DNA of 25,783 nt, from positions 1 through 25,783 of the forward strand of contig CAWUJT010000020.1 of assembly GCA_963922715.1 (NCBI GenBank), in the 5' to 3' direction. The position numbers were made by a program, and so were the translations under genes. Positions 23,124 to 25,783 of the stretch are shown here, piece by piece (within the stretch, counting starts at the first letter, position 1; the number at the start of each line of letters is the position of its first letter). The DNA comes from CAWUJT01 sp963922715 (lineage in GTDB: Bacteria > Pseudomonadota > Alphaproteobacteria > Rhodobacterales > Rhodobacteraceae). Below the pieces are notes generated by a model. The model made no database searches. It was not told where the DNA came from and saw nothing but the letters and a program-made list of their open reading frames with translations.

Positions 23124-24215
23124 ATGCCCTTTACAGTAGGCAAGATTGCACAGGCACTTGACGCGGAGGTTTTAGGGGATGCCGATGTCATAATAGACCA
23201 TGCATGCGCCCCACATGAAGCGGGGCCTGATGACTTGGCACTTGCGATGTCGCCGACTTATGAGGACGCTCTGAAATCAAGTCGAGCAAAAGCGGCGATT
23301 ATTTGGCCGGATGCGGATTGGCAGGCTTATGGTCTTGTCGCGGCTATTAAAGTGCCACGGGCGCGACTGGCCATGGCCCGGCTGACCCAAACGCTTGATG
23401 CGGGGCCAAACATTCAGGCTGGAATACATCCCTCTGCTGTTATTGATGAAAGTGCCCTTATCGAAGATGGTGCGGCGGTTGGGCCTTTTGTCTATATTGG
23501 GCCAAATGTGCGGATAGGTCAAAATGCTCGGGTTGCGGCCCATGTCTCTATCGCAGAAGGCGCACAGATGGGCCGCAACGCACTTATTATGGAAAGTGTG
23601 CGCATTGGTGCCCGTGTCACAATTGGGGACCGCTTCATCTGCCAACCGGGTGCTGTGATCGGTGCTGACGGCTTTTCATTTGTCACAGAAGAAGAGTCCG
23701 GTGTAGAGCGGGCCCGTCGCACATTGGGGGATCAAGGACCTTTGAAAGCGCAAAGTTGGCAGCGTATTCATTCCCTAGCTTCTGTCACCATTGGTGACGA
23801 TGTTGAGATTGGGGCCAACACCTGCATCGACAAAGGCACGATTGTGGACACCCGGATCGGAGATCGGACCAAGGTGGATAATCTTGTCCACATTGGGCAC
23901 AACAATCAGATCGGGGAGGATTGTTTGATCTGTGGCCAAGTTGGTATGGCAGGCAGTTCAAGAATTGGGAATCGAGTCATACTGGGCGGTCAATGTGGCG
24001 TGAATGATAACATCACAATCGGCGATGATGTGGTGGCGGGCGGGGCCACCAAGATATTCACCCGCGTTCACGCCGGCGCTGTCATCTTAGGGCACCCCGC
24101 CCTCGATACACAGACGCATTTATCGATTTACAAATACACCCGCCGCTTGCCGCGCCTGGCAAAAGACGTGGCAGAATTAAAGAAAGCTCTATTCAAATCC
24201 AAAACAAGTGACTAG
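23124..24215 (+). CDS. lpxD: UDP-3-O-acylglucosamine N-acyltransferase LpxD
   Basis: LpxD adds the second 3-hydroxyacyl chain, from acyl-ACP, to UDP-3-O-acylglucosamine in lipid A synthesis (cytoplasm). The 363 residues show the N-terminal uridine-binding domain (1-100), then left-handed beta-helix hexapeptide repeats from about 101 to 325 (IHPSAVIDESALIEDGAAVG and others). The catalytic histidine is H259 in HIGHN, and ADGFSF at 181-186 is typical of LpxD. A helical C-terminus (YKYTRRLPRLAKDVAELKK) closes the trimer. It lacks the usual bamA-fabZ-lpxA-lpxB neighbours and instead precedes an ACP gene (29-nt gap) and a ketosynthase, so it may be a second copy or a relocated sole copy. Confidence 0.92.
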   Translation: MPFTVGKIAQALDAEVLGDADVIIDHACAPHEAGPDDLALAMSPTYEDALKSSRAKAAIIWPDADWQAYGLVAAIKVPRARLAMARLTQTLDAGPNIQAGIHPSAVIDESALIEDGAAVGPFVYIGPNVRIGQNARVAAHVSIAEGAQMGRNALIMESVRIGARVTIGDRFICQPGAVIGADGFSFVTEEESGVERARRTLGDQGPLKAQSWQRIHSLASVTIGDDVEIGANTCIDKGTIVDTRIGDRTKVDNLVHIGHNNQIGEDCLICGQVGMAGSSRIGNRVILGGQCGVNDNITIGDDVVAGGATKIFTRVHAGAVILGHPALDTQTHLSIYKYTRRLPRLAKDVAELKKALFKSKTSD

Positions 24216-24244
24216 ATCAAAATAAACACCAGAGTGGGGGCTTT

Positions 24245-24508
24245 ATGACGGCCGAGATTGAGCAGAAAGTTATTGAAATTATCGCCGAGCAAGCGATGCT
24301 TGAGGTTGAAGATGTGACGTTGGAGTCGACACTCGAGGATCTAGGCATCGATAGCCTGGGAATTGTCGAAAGCATTTTCGCGATCGAGGAAGCATTTGAT
24401 ATTTCCGTTCCGTTCAATGCGAATGAGCCCGAGGCCAGTGATTTCGATCTCTCTTCCGTGCGCACGATTGCGCAGGAAGTTGAGAAACTGATCTCTGCAA
24501 AGACATAA
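24245..24508 (+). CDS. Acyl carrier protein (dedicated type)
   Basis: Acyl carrier proteins carry growing acyl chains on a phosphopantetheine arm. This 87-residue protein has the attachment motif DLGIDSLGIVES with S37, and the acidic helix FAIEEAFDISVPF. It is not the housekeeping AcpP: AcpP is usually about 77 residues with an MSDVAERVKKI-like start and lies beside fabG and fabF. The longer loop NANEPEASDFDLSSV and overall length recall AcpXL-type proteins, which supply very long acyl chains to lipid A in rhizobia, but the resemblance is only partial. A GGGGG stretch lies 4 nt before the ATG. Its TAA stop shares a base with the ketosynthase ATG (TAATG), so the two are almost certainly translated together. 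Confidence 0.9.
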   Translation: MTAEIEQKVIEIIAEQAMLEVEDVTLESTLEDLGIDSLGIVESIFAIEEAFDISVPFNANEPEASDFDLSSVRTIAQEVEKLISAKT

Positions 24509-25716
24509 TGCACCGCGTTGTGATCACCGGCGCTGGCACCATCAATGCCCTGGGTGCCAATGTGGCAGACACATATAGCGCTATGCGTGAGGGTCAGTGT
24601 GGCATTGGGCCGCTTGATATCCGCGATGTTGACCGGCTGGCGATCAAAATCGGCGGGCAGGTGCGTGCCTATGAAGCCAACGAGCATTTCAACCGCCAGC
24701 AGATCGCACTTTATGACCGCTATACACAGTTTGCCCTGCTTGCCGCAGAGGAAGCGATTGGTCAATCCGGCCTGAGCTTTTCAGGCGCGCTTGCCGCACA
24801 ATGTGGTGTTGTTTTGGGCACATCGGGTGGCGGATTAACCACCCAGGATGAAAACTACCGCACGGTTTATGAAGAGGGTAAAAACCGGGTGCATCCCTTT
24901 GTGGTGCCCAAACTGATGAACAACGCGGCTGCGTCCCATATTTCGATGGTTCATAATCTGAAAGGGCCAAGTTTCACAGTCGCCACAGCCTGTGCCTCTT
25001 CTAACCATGCCATGGGGCTCGCGTTTGATTTGATACGATCAGGCAGCACGAAAGTCATGATCACAGGGGGCGCTGAGTCGATGCTGTGTTTCGGAGGGGT
25101 GAAGGCCTGGGAAGGGCTGCGGGTTATGTCAAAAGATGGGTGCCGCCCGTTTAGTGCCAATCGCAATGGCATGGTTCAAGGGGAAGGTGCCGGCATTTTT
25201 GTGTTTGAGGACTATGAGAACGCGCGTGCCCGTGGGGCAGATATCCTTGCCGAAGTGATTGGATCTGCGATGACGTCGGATGCGTCCGATATTGTGATGC
25301 CGTCGCGGCAAGGGGCAGAACGGGCGATACGGGGCGCGATAAAGAATGCGGGTATTTCTCCCGATGATGTCGGTTACATCAATGCCCATGGCACAGGCAC
25401 AGCTGCCAACGACAAAACAGAATGTGCCGCGGTGGCCGCGGCTCTTGGCCCACAAGCTGACACGGTGATGATTTCATCAACAAAATCCATGCATGGCCAT
25501 GTCATTGGGGGAACGGGCGCGATTGAGCTTTTGGCGTGTTTGATGGCCCTGCGCGAGGGTGTGATTGCACCAACAATAAACTATGAAGAACCTGATCCAG
25601 AATGTGCGCTCGATGTTGTGCCTAACACAGCACGAGAAGCAAAAGTGCGCGTTGTCCTATCCAATGCGTTTGCGTTCGGCGGCTTGAACGCTGTGTTGGC
25701 GCTGCGGGCCGTTTAG
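24508..25716 (+). CDS. Beta-ketoacyl-ACP synthase (FabF/KAS II family)
   Basis: Ketosynthases elongate acyl chains by condensing acyl-enzyme with malonyl-ACP. The 402-residue protein has a full Cys-His-His triad: C162 in VATACASSNHAMG, H294 in NAHGTGTAANDKTE, and H331 in STKSMHGHVIGGTGAIE. The gatekeeper end NAFAFGGLNAVL is also normal. It should be active. Pairing with a dedicated ACP, rather than fabG/acpP, suggests a specialised chain, for example a hydroxy or long acyl chain for lipid A through the adjacent LpxD, or another lipid or secondary product; this is inference. The start overlaps the ACP stop. No dehydratase, ketoreductase or acyltransferase is visible before the window ends. Confidence 0.93.
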   Translation: MHRVVITGAGTINALGANVADTYSAMREGQCGIGPLDIRDVDRLAIKIGGQVRAYEANEHFNRQQIALYDRYTQFALLAAEEAIGQSGLSFSGALAAQCGVVLGTSGGGLTTQDENYRTVYEEGKNRVHPFVVPKLMNNAAASHISMVHNLKGPSFTVATACASSNHAMGLAFDLIRSGSTKVMITGGAESMLCFGGVKAWEGLRVMSKDGCRPFSANRNGMVQGEGAGIFVFEDYENARARGADILAEVIGSAMTSDASDIVMPSRQGAERAIRGAIKNAGISPDDVGYINAHGTGTAANDKTECAAVAAALGPQADTVMISSTKSMHGHVIGGTGAIELLACLMALREGVIAPTINYEEPDPECALDVVPNTAREAKVRVVLSNAFAFGGLNAVLALRAV

Positions 25717-25717
25717 A

Positions 25718-25783
25718 TCATTCCGTGGTTTCTGGCGATCGTGTCAGCGCCTCTGACAGGGCTTGCATGCCAGACGTAAATCC
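25718..25783 (-). CDS. Possible C-terminal end of a gene running off the window
   Basis: On the minus strand the last 66 bases read GFTSGMQALSEALTRSPETTE followed by TGA, which would make a convergent gene ending 1 nt from the ketosynthase stop. The stretch is too short to identify. As an alternative, an ATG at 25767 on the plus strand (MPDVN) with AGGG upstream could start the next gene of the ACP-ketosynthase operon. Confidence 0.25.
   Translation of the reverse strand, partial: GFTSGMQALSEALTRSPETTE

Noticed and set aside
23220..24100. Short repeating pattern across lpxD as a DNA repeat array
   Set aside because: The periodicity is at protein level: hexapeptide repeats of the left-handed beta-helix expected in LpxD. 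The DNA units are not conserved.
1..25783. CRISPR arrays, tRNA or rRNA genes, insertion sequences, prophage or toxin-antitoxin genes
   Set aside because: No regularly spaced repeats, cloverleaf-like segments, transposase or integrase motifs, or terminal inverted repeats were seen on reading both strands.

Overview
The window looks like chromosomal DNA of a marine alphaproteobacterium of the Roseobacter/Rhodobacteraceae group. This rests on the alphaproteobacterial forms of hemB and mfd, the ribE-x-x-ribB-ribH-nusB block, taurine uptake next to taurine:pyruvate aminotransferase, a DUF2794 protein, and an AcpXL-like acyl carrier protein paired with a ketosynthase. The placement comes from remembered family features, not from a search. 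The window is densely coding. No rRNA, tRNA, insertion sequence, phage gene or CRISPR array was seen.

Layout. (1) 1-2.2 kb: a hypothetical gene and hemB on the minus strand, then a small four-helix membrane protein on the plus strand. (2) 2.2-5.6 kb: mfd. (3) 5.6-10.2 kb, minus strand: kpsS, an outer-membrane export lipoprotein (KpsD/Wza type) and kpsC. These are lipid-linker and export genes of an ABC-transporter-dependent capsule. The inner-membrane transporter (kpsM/T/E) is not here. (4) 10.26-13.85 kb, plus strand: ribE, two uncharacterised genes, ribB (fused to a degenerate RibA-like domain), ribH and nusB, tightly packed and partly overlapping, followed by a 98-residue membrane protein with its own candidate promoter and dyad. 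(5) 14.25-16.64 kb, minus strand: taurine:pyruvate aminotransferase followed after 3 nt by a UDP-glucuronate 4-epimerase-like gene. (6) 16.86-19.99 kb, plus strand: tauA, a strong intrinsic terminator, then tauB and an unusually long tauC. (7) 20.0-21.2 kb, minus strand: a DUF2794 protein and a Tat-exported M15-like peptidase (DUF882/YcbK). (8) 21.5-25.7 kb, plus strand: a YcbB-type L,D-transpeptidase, lpxD, a dedicated acyl carrier protein and a ketosynthase. The last 67 bases may hold the end of a further gene.

How the parts fit. Three envelope themes recur: capsule (KpsS, KpsC, export lipoprotein and possibly the epimerase), peptidoglycan (L,D-transpeptidase with the DUF882 peptidase) and lipid A (LpxD with ACP and ketosynthase). 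The tau genes import taurine and convert it to sulfoacetaldehyde; the desulfonating enzyme Xsc is not in the window. The rib block supplies three riboflavin enzymes.

The most interesting points are: the LpxD-ACP-ketosynthase set as a possible specialised acyl-chain supply for the outer membrane; the cysteine-free RibA-like domain on RibB; a TauC with an extra N-terminal domain of about 190 residues; the two unknown genes inside the rib operon; and several dyads at promoters, notably 13885-13902 and the pair of arms at 16676-16736. No wholly new multi-gene system could be demonstrated from sequence alone.
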